A stretch of 39,084 nt of DNA from Pseudoalteromonas sp. HM-SA03 (GCF_002289345.1 NZ_NSDG01000029.1:1-39084), one strand, 5' to 3'. Counted from the first letter of the stretch, positions 16,880 to 26,053 are shown. The notes: generated by a model from the sequence alone, not told the origin. Translations and numbers: made by a program.

Positions 16880-18034
16880 TTACAATACATCCACAGCTTG
16901 TAGCGATTCGCTTTGGTAGCAGCCTAGTAAACGTACAAACTGGGTATGATCTTTTAATTCTTCAAGTGCAACTTGGACTTGTGAGTCTGCAATATTGGCA
17001 AGCAAATCTACATAAAAGACTTCTTCCCAAGGGTTACCAGGTACTGGGCGTGACTCTAGCTTAACCATATTGATATTGTGCTGTTTAAATACCATCAGCG
17101 CGTCAGCAAGTGAGCCTACTTGCTGTTTGGTGGCCATAATTAAACTGGTTTTGGTTGGGATTTGAGTAGACACTTGAAGTGCTTTTCTTGCTACCACAAT
17201 AAAGCGGCTATGGTTTTCGGTCTGATTCGCAAGGCTAGATTTCACCACTTCTAGACCCATATTCTTACCTGCTTGTGCGGAGCCAATCGCGGCACTGTTT
17301 GGGTGCTCTGCTGCTTGTTTTAAGGCACTAGAGGTCGAGTCGCAAGTTTCATGCTGAATATCCCCCAGACCTTGAATAAAACGGCTGCACTGCGCAAAAG
17401 GTTGAGGGTGCGCATAAATTTTGTCGATCGCTTGTAACTCTGTGTCTGGCAAAGCTAGGAGGCAGTGCTCTACGGTATGCGTTACTTCGCCCACAATAGA
17501 TACTTGCGCATGTTGCAATAAATCGAAGACCTCGTTGATACTGCCGGAACTGGTATTTTCAATAGGTAAGATACCAAAGTCCGCTTGACCTTTCTCTACC
17601 TGCTCGGTGATTTGCTCAAAGCTTTGGCAACCCATTTCCACAAGCTTACCGGGACGACGACTGAAGTATTTATGACAAGCAAGCTGGCTATAAGAGCCTT
17701 GTCCACCCAAGTAGGCAACGCGGTGTGTATCACCTACGGCATCGGGGTTTAAGTTCTTTTGCAGCATGGCTTGCTGGTTTAATACAGAGTCTTCTAAGAT
17801 AGTTTGGAAAACGCTGTTTATATAAAAGGCATCAAGACCCAGAGATTTACCATATCGGATCAGTTTCTCCAGCAGTGCCTGCTCACGTGCTTCATCACGG
17901 ATAGGTTTGTTGTTGGCAATCTTATATTCCAGCACGCCATGACTAATGCGACGTCGCTTTGCCAGTAAAATCAGTAATTCTGAATCTATCTCATTGATGT
18001 CATGCCTAAGGGCATCTAATGTATTTTGTGTCAT
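16880..18034 (-). CDS. pheA: Bifunctional chorismate mutase/prephenate dehydratase
   Basis: A 384-residue enzyme converting chorismate to prephenate and then phenylpyruvate, for phenylalanine synthesis. Residues ~1-90 are the AroQ chorismate mutase (RHDINEIDSELLILLAKRR), ~108-285 the prephenate dehydratase (VAYLGGQGSYSQLA, ILPIENTSSGSINEV), and the C-terminus an ACT domain with ESRP, part of the Phe feedback site. Length matches the gamma-proteobacterial P-protein. GAGTGAGG precedes the ATG. It is controlled by the pheL leader and attenuator upstream. It is the only gene in its transcript. Confidence 0.96.
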   Translation of the reverse strand: MTQNTLDALRHDINEIDSELLILLAKRRRISHGVLEYKIANNKPIRDEAREQALLEKLIRYGKSLGLDAFYINSVFQTILEDSVLNQQAMLQKNLNPDAVGDTHRVAYLGGQGSYSQLACHKYFSRRPGKLVEMGCQSFEQITEQVEKGQADFGILPIENTSSGSINEVFDLLQHAQVSIVGEVTHTVEHCLLALPDTELQAIDKIYAHPQPFAQCSRFIQGLGDIQHETCDSTSSALKQAAEHPNSAAIGSAQAGKNMGLEVVKSSLANQTENHSRFIVVARKALQVSTQIPTKTSLIMATKQQVGSLADALMVFKQHNINMVKLESRPVPGNPWEEVFYVDLLANIADSQVQVALEELKDHTQFVRLLGCYQSESLQAVDVL

Positions 18035-18056
18035 AGGTCCTCACTCCCATTTAGCC

Positions 18057-18087
18057 AAAAAAAAAGCCTCCCGAAGTTGGGAGGCTT
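18057..18087 (-). terminator. pheA attenuator terminator
   Basis: On the minus strand AGCCTCCC and GGGAGGCT form an 8-bp GC-rich stem followed by nine T. It lies between the leader peptide and pheA. The sequence GAGGCTT just after the leader (18122-18116) can pair instead with AAGCCTC (18087-18081), the 5' arm of the terminator, giving the alternative antiterminator. Confidence 0.9.
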
Positions 18088-18123
18088 AGCTATTCATTTT
18101 CACTCGCGAACAGTCAAGCCTCT

Positions 18124-18180
18124 TCACCTAAAGAAGCTAAAAAAGAAATATGTGTTGCTGTTGCGTGTGATGAAATTCAT
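18124..18180 (-). CDS. pheL: pheA leader peptide
   Basis: An 18-codon reading frame encodes MNFITRNSNTYFFFSFFR, with six phenylalanines, five of them clustered as FFF and FF just before the terminator/antiterminator sequences. TAAGG lies upstream of the ATG. This is a classic amino-acid attenuation leader: when charged tRNA-Phe is scarce the ribosome stalls in the Phe run, favouring the antiterminator and pheA expression. It is not homologous letter by letter to the E. coli leader, but function is strongly indicated by composition and position. Confidence 0.92.
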   Translation of the reverse strand: MNFITRNSNTYFFFSFFR

Positions 18181-18405
18181 TTATTCAAACCTTACTTTGA
18201 AACTGAATACATTATTAGCATAGAACTAAACGAGAAAACAAGTACTACTTTGGACGTAAGGGCAAAAACCTAAGTTATTTGATAGATAAGTGCCCAATCT
18301 CAGAGAGTTAAGTACGTTAATCAAACGTAACTTATTGGCGAGTCGAAAAATATTCTGGTATATTCAGGCAACACCACCACTGTAAATAAAAGAATAGGTT
18401 AACTT

Positions 18406-21369
18406 GTGGGCAATCGTCGTCCCCCATCAAGATATGGTGCAAGCTCTTTAAGTGTAAAGCTGTCGATGTTGATTTCGGCCGTGTGTTTGATCGCGGGCGT
18501 TTTTGCTGCGGCATTGATGCTAAAATCTGAAGAAAAGCAGTTGATCTATGAAGAGTATGATGAGCTCAAGCGTTTTAGTGCGCAGGTGAACAATCAGTTC
18601 TCAAACTACCTCGATCTTAAAGCCAACTTGGCCGAACAAGCCAACTCAGTGGTCTCCAAACATTTACTTTATGGCGTACAAGATTTATCTGGCGCACAAG
18701 CGAGCGTTGACGTGCGTGGCGAAAACTTAGCGAGTACAGCTAAAAATGGCCTCTCTGCAGCTATGTATACTGGCAATTTAAAATTGCAGTCAGTGCAAAA
18801 GCTATTTTCTGAATCTGAATTGCTCTGGAACATTCTTGCGCCTCCACTTTTACAAGATTTCTTTAATTTTTACTTATCTACAAAAGACGGCTTTGTTCGT
18901 GTTGCGCCTCCTAATGCCTTATTAGCGAAAGATCCAAGGTTGGTAAATAATCAACTTCATAACTTGCCCGTGTTACATGCTGAACAAAACCCAACGAGGG
19001 AAGCAGTTTGGTCAGGCGTATATTTTGATAGGGTTTGGAACAAGTGGGTGGTCAGTATTTTGGTGCCTTTATACTTACATGACAAATACCTTGGGTTAAC
19101 GGGTAGCGACATAGAGTTGACCACCTTACTCGAAAAACTACCTAAATCTGACCATCAGCAAGGCTTCATCGTTTTTGATAAACAGGGTCGATTATTGGCA
19201 GCTCCCAGCCTGTTTAAAACCACTGCTGCGACTGGGCAGCTATTGGACCACAACAAGCTACCTGAAGACTTGAGTAAAATAGTACAAACTGCACTTATTA
19301 CTAAGCTACCAAATATCCAAGATGAATTTAGGTATAAAGACAACTGGCATATTATGCACGTGACCCATATTGCCAATTTAGATTGGTACATTGGGATCTA
19401 CAAGAAGCGGGCGTCGGCTATCTCGGCCATTGAAGAGCTTAAAGTTAAGTTCTTTGGTTTGTTTATTCTGTATGCCATTTTTGTCGCAATATTACTGCAT
19501 CAGGTTCTATATCAATTAGTACTCAAACGCATCAATGCGCTCGTTAAAGCGGTGAAGGGATTTGGTCGTGGGCAGTGGGATACGCCAACCTTGCCGCATA
19601 CCGATGATGAAATAGGTCAATTGAACGCCTCATTTAATGATATGAGTGTTGAGATAAAACAGCTTGTAAATGGCCTAAATCAACGTATTACAGAAAAAGA
19701 AATTGCTGAAAAGGCGGCAAACCGTTTGTCAAAAGCTGTGGCTTTTTCTGGTACGGGCGTTGTATTGACCAATGAGCACTTTCAAATTGAGTACGTCAAT
19801 CCAAAAATGCAGGAAATGACGGGCTATGATGAGCAGCATTTTATTGGCTCTCCGCTTTTGAGTATTATTTCAAAAGACATGGCAATTCTAATTGATGATA
19901 TCGATATTGACTTGCGCAGCCGCAATCATTGGCGCGGGGATACTATGTTGGCGGGTAACAGGGAGGCGCCTATATGGGTCAGTTTAAGTGTGTCACCGAT
20001 CCGTGAAGAAGGTGGAGCAATTTCAAGTTATGTCGCCTCAGCCCAAGATATTTCGTTTGTAAAAGAAAGCCAGCGTAAAATGGAAGAATTGGCTTACTTT
20101 GATACCTTAACTGGCCTTGCCAACCGAACGTTTTTCAGGATGCAGTTACGTAAATCCATGGCGCTTGCCGAACGTGGCCATTACGCCTTTGCTCTATTTT
20201 ACTTTGACTTAGATGAGTTTAAGCGTATCAATGATACTTTGGGACATGACGCGGGTGACCGCTTATTGCTTGAAGTCGCGACGAGATTGAAAAAGCGGCT
20301 CCGTGCAGAAGATACCATTGCCAGATTGGGTGGGGATGAGTTTGCGGTGTTACTGAGTGGCATCAATGAGCGAGAAAATGCCATGGAAGTTGCCAATATC
20401 ATTCAAAAGACACTGGCAGAACCAATAAAACTGGGGAATAACGAAGTGATAGTCAGTGCAAGTATTGGTATCACCATGGCTCCATTTGACAGTAAAGAAG
20501 AAGAGCAGCTGCTTAAACATGCTGATTTGGCAATGTATCAGGCCAAAGCAAAAGGGCGGAACACTTATCATTTCTATAGCCAAGATTTAGACGAAGCTGC
20601 AAACGAGCGCCTACATATAGAAAACGAGCTGCGTATAGCAATTAAAGCGCAACAATTTACCTTGCACTATCAGCCACAAGTGAACAGTGAAAGTGGTGAG
20701 GTTGTAGGCTATGAAGCGCTTATTCGTTGGTTCCACCCGAGTGAGGGAAGCATTCCACCAAGCAAGTTTATTCCAATTGCTGAAGCAACAGGCCTAATCG
20801 TAGAGCTTGGTGCATGGGTGTTAGAAGAAGCGTGCTATTTTTCTCGTCGTTTAAAAGCTGCGGGCAAGATTGCCAACATATCCATCAACCTTTCTGCGAG
20901 GCAGTTTAAAGATGCACAATTGATCAGCATGCTGTCAGATATTATTGACAGAACTGAGATGGAGCCGACTCTACTACACCTCGAACTGACCGAGAGTATG
21001 CTGATGGGGGACGTGGAAGCAGCAATCATACAACTTAGAGATATCAAAGCGCTTGGCGTTTCACTGTCTATTGATGACTTTGGTACAGGCTATTCTTCTT
21101 TAAGTTATATTAAGCGTTTCCCTGTAGACATACTTAAAATCGACCGCTCCTTTGTAAAGGATATCCCTGAAGATCCGAATGATATGGAAATCACCGCTGC
21201 TATCATTGCGATGGCGCAAAAACTAAATTTGCAGGTTATTGCTGAAGGGGTGGAAACTGAGGCTCAGATGACGTTCTTAGCGAAAAATAATTGCTATATT
21301 GTACAAGGTTATTACTACAGCCCGCCGCTAAGTGAAGCCGAGATTTTGAGATTTGCCCCAGCGGTATAG
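18406..21369 (+). CDS. Membrane sensor GGDEF-EAL protein (cyclic-di-GMP turnover)
   Basis: A 987-residue protein. An N-terminal membrane segment (~20-43) and a second at ~348-372 bracket a periplasmic Cache-like sensor of about 300 residues. Then follow HAMP (~373-430), PAS (~440-555), GGDEF (~560-720, intact LGGDEFA near residue 642) and EAL (~735-980, intact YEALIRW, DDFGTGYSSL and LKIDRSF). Both active sites look competent, so it may make and degrade c-di-GMP depending on input. The start is GTG at 18406; its binding site is weak. No signal-related neighbour indicates the ligand. Confidence 0.9.
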   Translation: MGNRRPPSRYGASSLSVKLSMLISAVCLIAGVFAAALMLKSEEKQLIYEEYDELKRFSAQVNNQFSNYLDLKANLAEQANSVVSKHLLYGVQDLSGAQASVDVRGENLASTAKNGLSAAMYTGNLKLQSVQKLFSESELLWNILAPPLLQDFFNFYLSTKDGFVRVAPPNALLAKDPRLVNNQLHNLPVLHAEQNPTREAVWSGVYFDRVWNKWVVSILVPLYLHDKYLGLTGSDIELTTLLEKLPKSDHQQGFIVFDKQGRLLAAPSLFKTTAATGQLLDHNKLPEDLSKIVQTALITKLPNIQDEFRYKDNWHIMHVTHIANLDWYIGIYKKRASAISAIEELKVKFFGLFILYAIFVAILLHQVLYQLVLKRINALVKAVKGFGRGQWDTPTLPHTDDEIGQLNASFNDMSVEIKQLVNGLNQRITEKEIAEKAANRLSKAVAFSGTGVVLTNEHFQIEYVNPKMQEMTGYDEQHFIGSPLLSIISKDMAILIDDIDIDLRSRNHWRGDTMLAGNREAPIWVSLSVSPIREEGGAISSYVASAQDISFVKESQRKMEELAYFDTLTGLANRTFFRMQLRKSMALAERGHYAFALFYFDLDEFKRINDTLGHDAGDRLLLEVATRLKKRLRAEDTIARLGGDEFAVLLSGINERENAMEVANIIQKTLAEPIKLGNNEVIVSASIGITMAPFDSKEEEQLLKHADLAMYQAKAKGRNTYHFYSQDLDEAANERLHIENELRIAIKAQQFTLHYQPQVNSESGEVVGYEALIRWFHPSEGSIPPSKFIPIAEATGLIVELGAWVLEEACYFSRRLKAAGKIANISINLSARQFKDAQLISMLSDIIDRTEMEPTLLHLELTESMLMGDVEAAIIQLRDIKALGVSLSIDDFGTGYSSLSYIKRFPVDILKIDRSFVKDIPEDPNDMEITAAIIAMAQKLNLQVIAEGVETEAQMTFLAKNNCYIVQGYYYSPPLSEAEILRFAPAV

Positions 21370-21374
21370 CAGCT

Positions 21375-21395
21375 CAGCCCCAGCGCTTGGGGCTG
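21375..21395. terminator. Perfect hairpin between convergent genes
   Basis: CAGCCCCA and TGGGGCTG form an 8-bp GC-rich stem with a 5-base loop between the GGDEF-EAL gene and yciH. No T-tract follows on either strand, so termination may be Rho-dependent or the hairpin may simply protect 3' ends. Confidence 0.5.
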
Positions 21396-21409
21396 AAAAT
21401 AATAAGCGC

Positions 21410-21739
21410 CTAACCGCCTGCGATTTTCACTGTGAAGCCTTGGCCTTCTAATAATTGCTTAAGTTTTTCTCTATCATCGCCTTGAATTTCAATAACGCCT
21501 TCTTTAACAGCACCACCTTGACCCATTTTAGATTTAAGCGTTTTTGCCAACTTCTTTAGATCATGCTGTTCACTATCGATGCCAACAACAAGCATAACGC
21601 CTTTGCCTTTGCGCCCTTTAGTTTGTCTTTCAATACGTACGGCGCCGTCTTTAAAAACTTTCCCTGGAACTTTTTGTTTTGACTCTTTGGTGTCAATACG
21701 GCCTATATCTGTGGAGTACACAAGTCTTGATTCTGACAT
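21410..21739 (-). CDS. yciH: SUI1/eIF1-like protein YciH
   Basis: A 109-residue protein with a C-terminal SUI1 domain (GVMLVVGID, LAKTLKSKMGQGGAVKEGVIEIQGD, cited here by segments). Bacterial YciH is an eIF1 homologue that affects start-codon fidelity and may restrain translation under stress. The N-terminal 40 residues are basic, as is typical. It is monocistronic and convergent with the GGDEF-EAL gene. The length matches the family. Confidence 0.9.
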   Translation of the reverse strand: MSESRLVYSTDIGRIDTKESKQKVPGKVFKDGAVRIERQTKGRKGKGVMLVVGIDSEQHDLKKLAKTLKSKMGQGGAVKEGVIEIQGDDREKLKQLLEGQGFTVKIAGG

Positions 21740-21881
21740 TGATTCTGGTCCTCTTGCGGGTTCTTTGCAGAGATCATAGCAAAAAGCCGATTAGATGTTT
21801 TTTATTTTTGCTAAATAGTTTTTAAGCGTTATATTTAAGTTGGTGAGGGGAAACAAATCAAAATAATTTAGGAGCTTAATG

Positions 21882-22187
21882 ATGAGCTTGAGTAAAAATG
21901 CTTCTGCTGACGGTAAGACATTAACCATTCAAATTAGGGGCAAGTTTGACTTTAATTTGGTGCAATCTTTTCGTCAGGCGTATGCGGAGGTGAATGAGCA
22001 AACCGAAAAGGTTGTTGTTGACCTGCGTGAAACCGACTATATGGATAGCTCCGCCTTAGGTATGCTGTTAAATATGAAAAAAACACTGGGAAGCTCAGTT
22101 TCTAGCATTCAAATTAGTAATTGTCGTCCACAACTTAAGAAAATTCTCCAGATCTCTCGTTTTGATAAGAAGTTTGATATTGACTGA
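21882..22187 (+). CDS. STAS-domain anti-sigma factor antagonist (HsbA/CrsA-like)
   Basis: A 101-residue single STAS domain. The motif YMDSSALGMLL (Ser56-Ser57) holds the serine that partner kinases phosphorylate. AGGAG is 7 bases before the ATG at 21882; the ATG at 21879 has poorer spacing. It lies 20 bases before a gene for a receiver-PP2C-ATPase protein, which can phosphorylate and dephosphorylate such a protein. The arrangement matches HsbA-HsbR of Pseudomonas and CrsA-CrsR of Shewanella, which control an anti-sigma interaction. The downstream sigma factor is not in the window. Confidence 0.87.
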   Translation: MSLSKNASADGKTLTIQIRGKFDFNLVQSFRQAYAEVNEQTEKVVVDLRETDYMDSSALGMLLNMKKTLGSSVSSIQISNCRPQLKKILQISRFDKKFDID

Positions 22188-22207
22188 TCATAATAGATAA
22201 GCCTCTC

Positions 22208-23866
22208 ATGAACATCTTGGTAGTCGACGATCAGGTATTAAACTGTAAGCTGCTCAAGGCAATGCTTGAGCAACAATTTTATACCGTTTTTTGTGCGCAT
22301 AATGGTCGTGACGCATTAAAAATTCTCGCAAGTCAGGACATCGACATCGTGCTGCTAGACGTTGTCATGCCCGTGATGGATGGCTTTGAGACTGCCCCTA
22401 AAATAAAGCAATATGCGGGCGATGTGTATCTTCCCATCATCTTTATCACTGCACTTGAAGATCAAAGCAGCTTTGAAAAGTGTCTCGCTGTAGGAGGCGA
22501 TGACTTTATTCATAAGCCGTTTGATAAAGTCATTTTATCGGCCAAAATCAAAGCGCATGCGAGGACACGTAGGCTCAGCCAACAAAGCAATGAGCAACGT
22601 CGACAACTAGAATATCACTATAACCAAATAGAGCGAGAGCACGAGATTGTTGAGCATATTTTTAGTAATGCGCTTGCACAACAATCTGAATATCCTGAGA
22701 TTTGTGAATACCACTTGTCACCTGCGTCAATGTTTAATGGCGATATGTTTTTAATGGCCAAGAGCCCAATGGGTGGCTTTTATTGTTTACTGGGGGATTT
22801 TACTGGCCATGGTTTAGCAGCTGCAGTCGGCGCGCTTCCCGCATCGCGCATTTTCTACACTATGGTTCAAAAGGGGATGGCGGTTAGTGATATAGCCGTT
22901 GAGCTCAATACCGCTCTTAATGAGTTATTGCCTGGTCACATGTTTTGCGCAGCAGCAATCATTGAATTGAGCTGCTCAGGAAAAAGTATTTCTGCTTGGC
23001 TTGGCGGTTTGCCAGATTTATATCTGATTGACCAAAATGGCAGCCTTATTAAAACCATAGAGAGCCAGCATATGGCGCTTGGCATTTTAGAAGTCGATGA
23101 GTTTGAACGTAATCTGCTGCATTTCGAAGTTAGCCCCGACCAACGCCTCGTAATGGCGACAGACGGTATCATCGAATCTGAGTCCGAGCGAGGGGAAATG
23201 TATGGCGAACGACGGCTAAAGCGCTTGCTGGCGAGTAGACAACATATTTCCACGGATCAAATTATCTCTGAAGTTCGCGAGTTTTCTGGTAATACAGAGC
23301 AACAAGATGACTTAAGTATCGCGATTATTAATTGCGTTGCTAGCGATTCAATTGTTTCTGCGCCTAACCATTATTCAAGTTTGCCGTTTAATATTTCGTT
23401 ATCTTTAGATGCCAAGCAGATGAGAACCACAGATCCGGTACTTGAGCTGGTGGATTTGCTTAGTGAGGTTGACGGTATTTCGGCGCATCGCTCTAACATA
23501 TTTTTACTACTCTCCGAGGCCTACAATAATTCTTTAGATCACGGTGTGCTGGGGCTAAATTCTGAGATTAAAAATAAAGAAGATGGCTTTTTTGAGTTCT
23601 ATAGTCTGCGAGAGGGGGTTTTGAAGGAACTAAAAGAAGCGCTCATTATTATTTCAGTGCGCTACAGTCCTGAAGAGCTAAAACTATACTTTAACATTTG
23701 TGATTCAGGTAATGGTTTTGAATCAGTTGAACGTAACAAAGCACAGCAAGAGTATAGCCATGGTCGAGGTGTTAGCTTACTTAACGAAATTGCCCAAAGT
23801 GTTAGCTACAACAACGCTGGAAATGAAGTAGAAATGGTTTATTCACTCACCTCTAAATCGGTCTAA
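22208..23866 (+). CDS. Response regulator with PP2C phosphatase and anti-sigma ATPase domains (HsbR/CrsR-like)
   Basis: A 552-residue three-domain switch. Residues 1-120 form a receiver (acidic pair D7-D8, phospho-acceptor D51, T81, K103); ~160-375 is a SpoIIE-type PP2C phosphatase (FNGDMFL, LGDFTGHG, MATDGIIES, QQDDLS); ~400-552 is an HATPase of the RsbW/SpoIIAB type (LSEAYNNSLDHGV, CDSGNGF, HGRGVSLL). Phosphorylation of the receiver would turn on the phosphatase, which would dephosphorylate the STAS partner encoded just upstream. In Shewanella and Pseudomonas this governs RpoS or FlgM respectively; which applies here is not shown by the sequence. No histidine kinase is adjacent. Confidence 0.9.
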   Translation: MNILVVDDQVLNCKLLKAMLEQQFYTVFCAHNGRDALKILASQDIDIVLLDVVMPVMDGFETAPKIKQYAGDVYLPIIFITALEDQSSFEKCLAVGGDDFIHKPFDKVILSAKIKAHARTRRLSQQSNEQRRQLEYHYNQIEREHEIVEHIFSNALAQQSEYPEICEYHLSPASMFNGDMFLMAKSPMGGFYCLLGDFTGHGLAAAVGALPASRIFYTMVQKGMAVSDIAVELNTALNELLPGHMFCAAAIIELSCSGKSISAWLGGLPDLYLIDQNGSLIKTIESQHMALGILEVDEFERNLLHFEVSPDQRLVMATDGIIESESERGEMYGERRLKRLLASRQHISTDQIISEVREFSGNTEQQDDLSIAIINCVASDSIVSAPNHYSSLPFNISLSLDAKQMRTTDPVLELVDLLSEVDGISAHRSNIFLLLSEAYNNSLDHGVLGLNSEIKNKEDGFFEFYSLREGVLKELKEALIIISVRYSPEELKLYFNICDSGNGFESVERNKAQQEYSHGRGVSLLNEIAQSVSYNNAGNEVEMVYSLTSKSV

Positions 23867-23994
23867 ATTCCAATCAAGTGTATTGCACTTCTGTTCTAGG
23901 TTTACTATTTGCTCGTGTTGCTCTATCTACCTGCTTTTTAGTGTTGGCAAGGTATAAAGAGCATGGTAAAGTTGCATCAACTTTAGATGTTTAG

Positions 23995-24660
23995 ATGGCT
24001 AAAATGTCAGATTATATTTCATTGAGTGGGTTATCTATCCCCCGCGAGTTGCTTTTACTGCAATTAGAAAAACTAGATGCTTATATTGAGAAAAACTCAA
24101 GTCCTGCTGTGTGGTCATATCAGATCCCTGAGCTTGGAGAAGGAGGTGCTTGTAGCTTGTTTGGTCACCTTCAGGAAGCTCCTTTTTTCTTGAGTGACCA
24201 TGTTGAAAATAACTCAGCTAATGAACAATCGCTTACCAAGCTGCAAACAATAGTATCAGCGGTAGTTGAATTTACAGCTGTTGATTGGTTTGGCATATAC
24301 CAAGTAAGAGCGACAAATGAAGGGAAACAACTTCTCAAACTAGCTTACTCTGGTGCGCCGAGTAGACCGCTATTCCCGATAACGGAGGCTTTTGCCGCTA
24401 CGTCAAATAATATCCAAACGGTATTGAGTGCTAAAGCTCGAGTGATTAATGACATTCCTCATTATGTCGCCAGTGGTGGGGAGTACTACACTTGCGATCC
24501 TAAAGTGAAAGCAGAAACCTGTTTGCCATTATTCGATGATGCCCAAAATTGTATTGGAATTATTGATGCAGAAGCGTTTTCTGAATCATTTTTCAACGAA
24601 GAAATTTTAGCATTGCTTGCAGCAGCATGTACGAGAATCCCTGAATATTTACCCAAATAA
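23995..24660 (+). CDS. GAF-domain protein resembling free-methionine-R-sulfoxide reductase
   Basis: A 221-residue protein with a GAF domain at ~85-218. VDWFGIYQV, YTCDPKVKAETCLPLFD and IGIIDAEAF align in style with fRMsr enzymes, including the Cys in the segment before the conserved LPL. The two other catalytic cysteines of that family appear to be missing: the corresponding region reads GAPSRPLFPITEAF. It may therefore be a sensor rather than a reductase. The gene lies 128 bases after the partner-switch pair and could share its function. The start (23995 or 24004) lacks a clear binding site. Confidence 0.75.
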   Translation: MAKMSDYISLSGLSIPRELLLLQLEKLDAYIEKNSSPAVWSYQIPELGEGGACSLFGHLQEAPFFLSDHVENNSANEQSLTKLQTIVSAVVEFTAVDWFGIYQVRATNEGKQLLKLAYSGAPSRPLFPITEAFAATSNNIQTVLSAKARVINDIPHYVASGGEYYTCDPKVKAETCLPLFDDAQNCIGIIDAEAFSESFFNEEILALLAAACTRIPEYLPK

Positions 24661-24678
24661 TTATCGGAATGTCCGGCT

Positions 24679-24774
24679 GTAAACTTGACGCCTTTGTGGT
24701 GCTGCCAAGTTTACAAAAATGAATAAAATTCTAGATAAATATGGTAACTGAGATGCAAGTCTCTATGTTACCAT
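24679..24774. promoter_or_regulatory. Two hairpins in the leader region of the aminotransferase gene
   Basis: GTAAACTTG (24679-24687) pairs perfectly with CAAGTTTAC (24706-24714). ATGGTAAC (24741-24748) pairs with GTTACCAT (24767-24774), with GAGA/TCTC pairing inside. The first may end the GAF gene transcript although it lacks a T-tract; the second sits 66 bases before the aminotransferase start and could be an operator or leader structure. The outer TGTAAAC/GTTTACA resembles the ends of TyrR boxes, but the spacing is far too long. Confidence 0.5.
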
Positions 24775-24839
24775 CAAGTCTACTGGAATCGGGCGTCAGC
24801 CGCTCGAGTTTGCATTAATTAAAATAAAAGAGATAAGCC

Positions 24840-26030
24840 ATGTTCTCAGAGCTAAAACCACTTCCAACAGATCCTATTTTAGGCCTGATGGCCGCTTATA
24901 AACAGGACACTAACCCAAACAAAATTGACCTTGGTGTAGGTGTTTATAAGGACGAGCAGGGAAACACGCCGGTACTTAGAGCGGTTAAAAAAGCGGAAGC
25001 GTTTCGTTTAGAAAACGAAACGACAAAATCTTATATTGGTTTGGCTGGTAACTTAGACTTCTGTCAAAAGATGGAAACACTGTTACTTGGAGAGCATAGT
25101 ACATTATTGGCAAACCGTGTACGTACGGCGCAAGCACCTGGTGGTACTGGCGCATTACGTGTTGCTGCCGAATTTATTAAACGTTGCAACACCAATGCAA
25201 CTGTTTGGGTTACGACTCCAACTTGGGCAAACCACATCAGCCTATTTGAAGCAGCTGGTCTAACAGTTAAAGAGTATCCTTACTACGACTATGAAAACAA
25301 AGGGTTGTTGTTTGATGAGATGATCAATGCGCTGAAGCAAGTACCTAAAGGTGATGTAGTACTACTTCATGCATGTTGTCATAACCCAAGTGGTATGGAC
25401 TTAAATCAAGCGCAATGGAAAGTGGTTGCTGAACTTGCGAAAGAGCAAGGCTTTACGCCATTAATTGATATTGCATACCAAGGTTTTGGTACCAGCCTTG
25501 AAGAAGATGCACAAGGCCTTAGAACGGTTGCGGATACAGTTGATGAAATGATCATCTGTTCATCTTGCTCTAAAAACTTTGGTTTATACCGCGAGCGTAT
25601 CGGTGCGTGTTCAATCATTGCAAAAGACAGTGCAACTGCTGATGTTTCAAACTCAGTATTACTTAGCGTTGTTCGTAGTATCTATTCAATGCCACCAGCA
25701 CACGGTGCTGATATTGTAAATACCATTCTAAGCAGTACTGAACTTACGCAAATGTGGTACGATGAACTTGACGAAATGCGTGGCCGCATTAATGGTCTAC
25801 GTACGTTGATCAAAGAAAGCCTAGCTGCAAAAGGTGTTGAGCAAGACTTCACGTTCATCGACCGTCAACACGGTATGTTCTCTTTCTTAGGTATTAATAA
25901 AGAGCAAATTGACAGACTACGCACTGAATATGCTATCTATGTGGTAGGCTCTAGCCGTGTTAACGTGGCAGGTGTAAGCAAAGACAATATTGACTACTTT
26001 GCTGATGCAGTGGCAAGTGTAATCAAATAA
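24840..26030 (+). CDS. aspC: Aspartate/aromatic amino acid aminotransferase
   Basis: A 396-residue class I PLP aminotransferase of the AspC/TyrB type. Key segments are IDLGVGVYKDEQG, SYIGLAGN, HACCHNPSG, LIDIAYQGFG and SCSKNFGLYRERIG, the last with the PLP lysine at about residue 245; the substrate arginine lies in SSRVNVAG. It exchanges amino groups between aspartate or aromatic amino acids and 2-oxoglutarate. AspC and TyrB cannot be separated safely from sequence by eye. Codon use is biased like a highly expressed gene. A strong terminator follows. Confidence 0.92.
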   Translation: MFSELKPLPTDPILGLMAAYKQDTNPNKIDLGVGVYKDEQGNTPVLRAVKKAEAFRLENETTKSYIGLAGNLDFCQKMETLLLGEHSTLLANRVRTAQAPGGTGALRVAAEFIKRCNTNATVWVTTPTWANHISLFEAAGLTVKEYPYYDYENKGLLFDEMINALKQVPKGDVVLLHACCHNPSGMDLNQAQWKVVAELAKEQGFTPLIDIAYQGFGTSLEEDAQGLRTVADTVDEMIICSSCSKNFGLYRERIGACSIIAKDSATADVSNSVLLSVVRSIYSMPPAHGADIVNTILSSTELTQMWYDELDEMRGRINGLRTLIKESLAAKGVEQDFTFIDRQHGMFSFLGINKEQIDRLRTEYAIYVVGSSRVNVAGVSKDNIDYFADAVASVIK

Positions 26031-26053
26031 TACCACGCGATATAAAAGTAAAT

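Noticed and set aside
24679-24714. TyrR box upstream of the aminotransferase
   Set aside because: TGTAAA and TTTACA are much farther apart than the six bases of the TyrR consensus.
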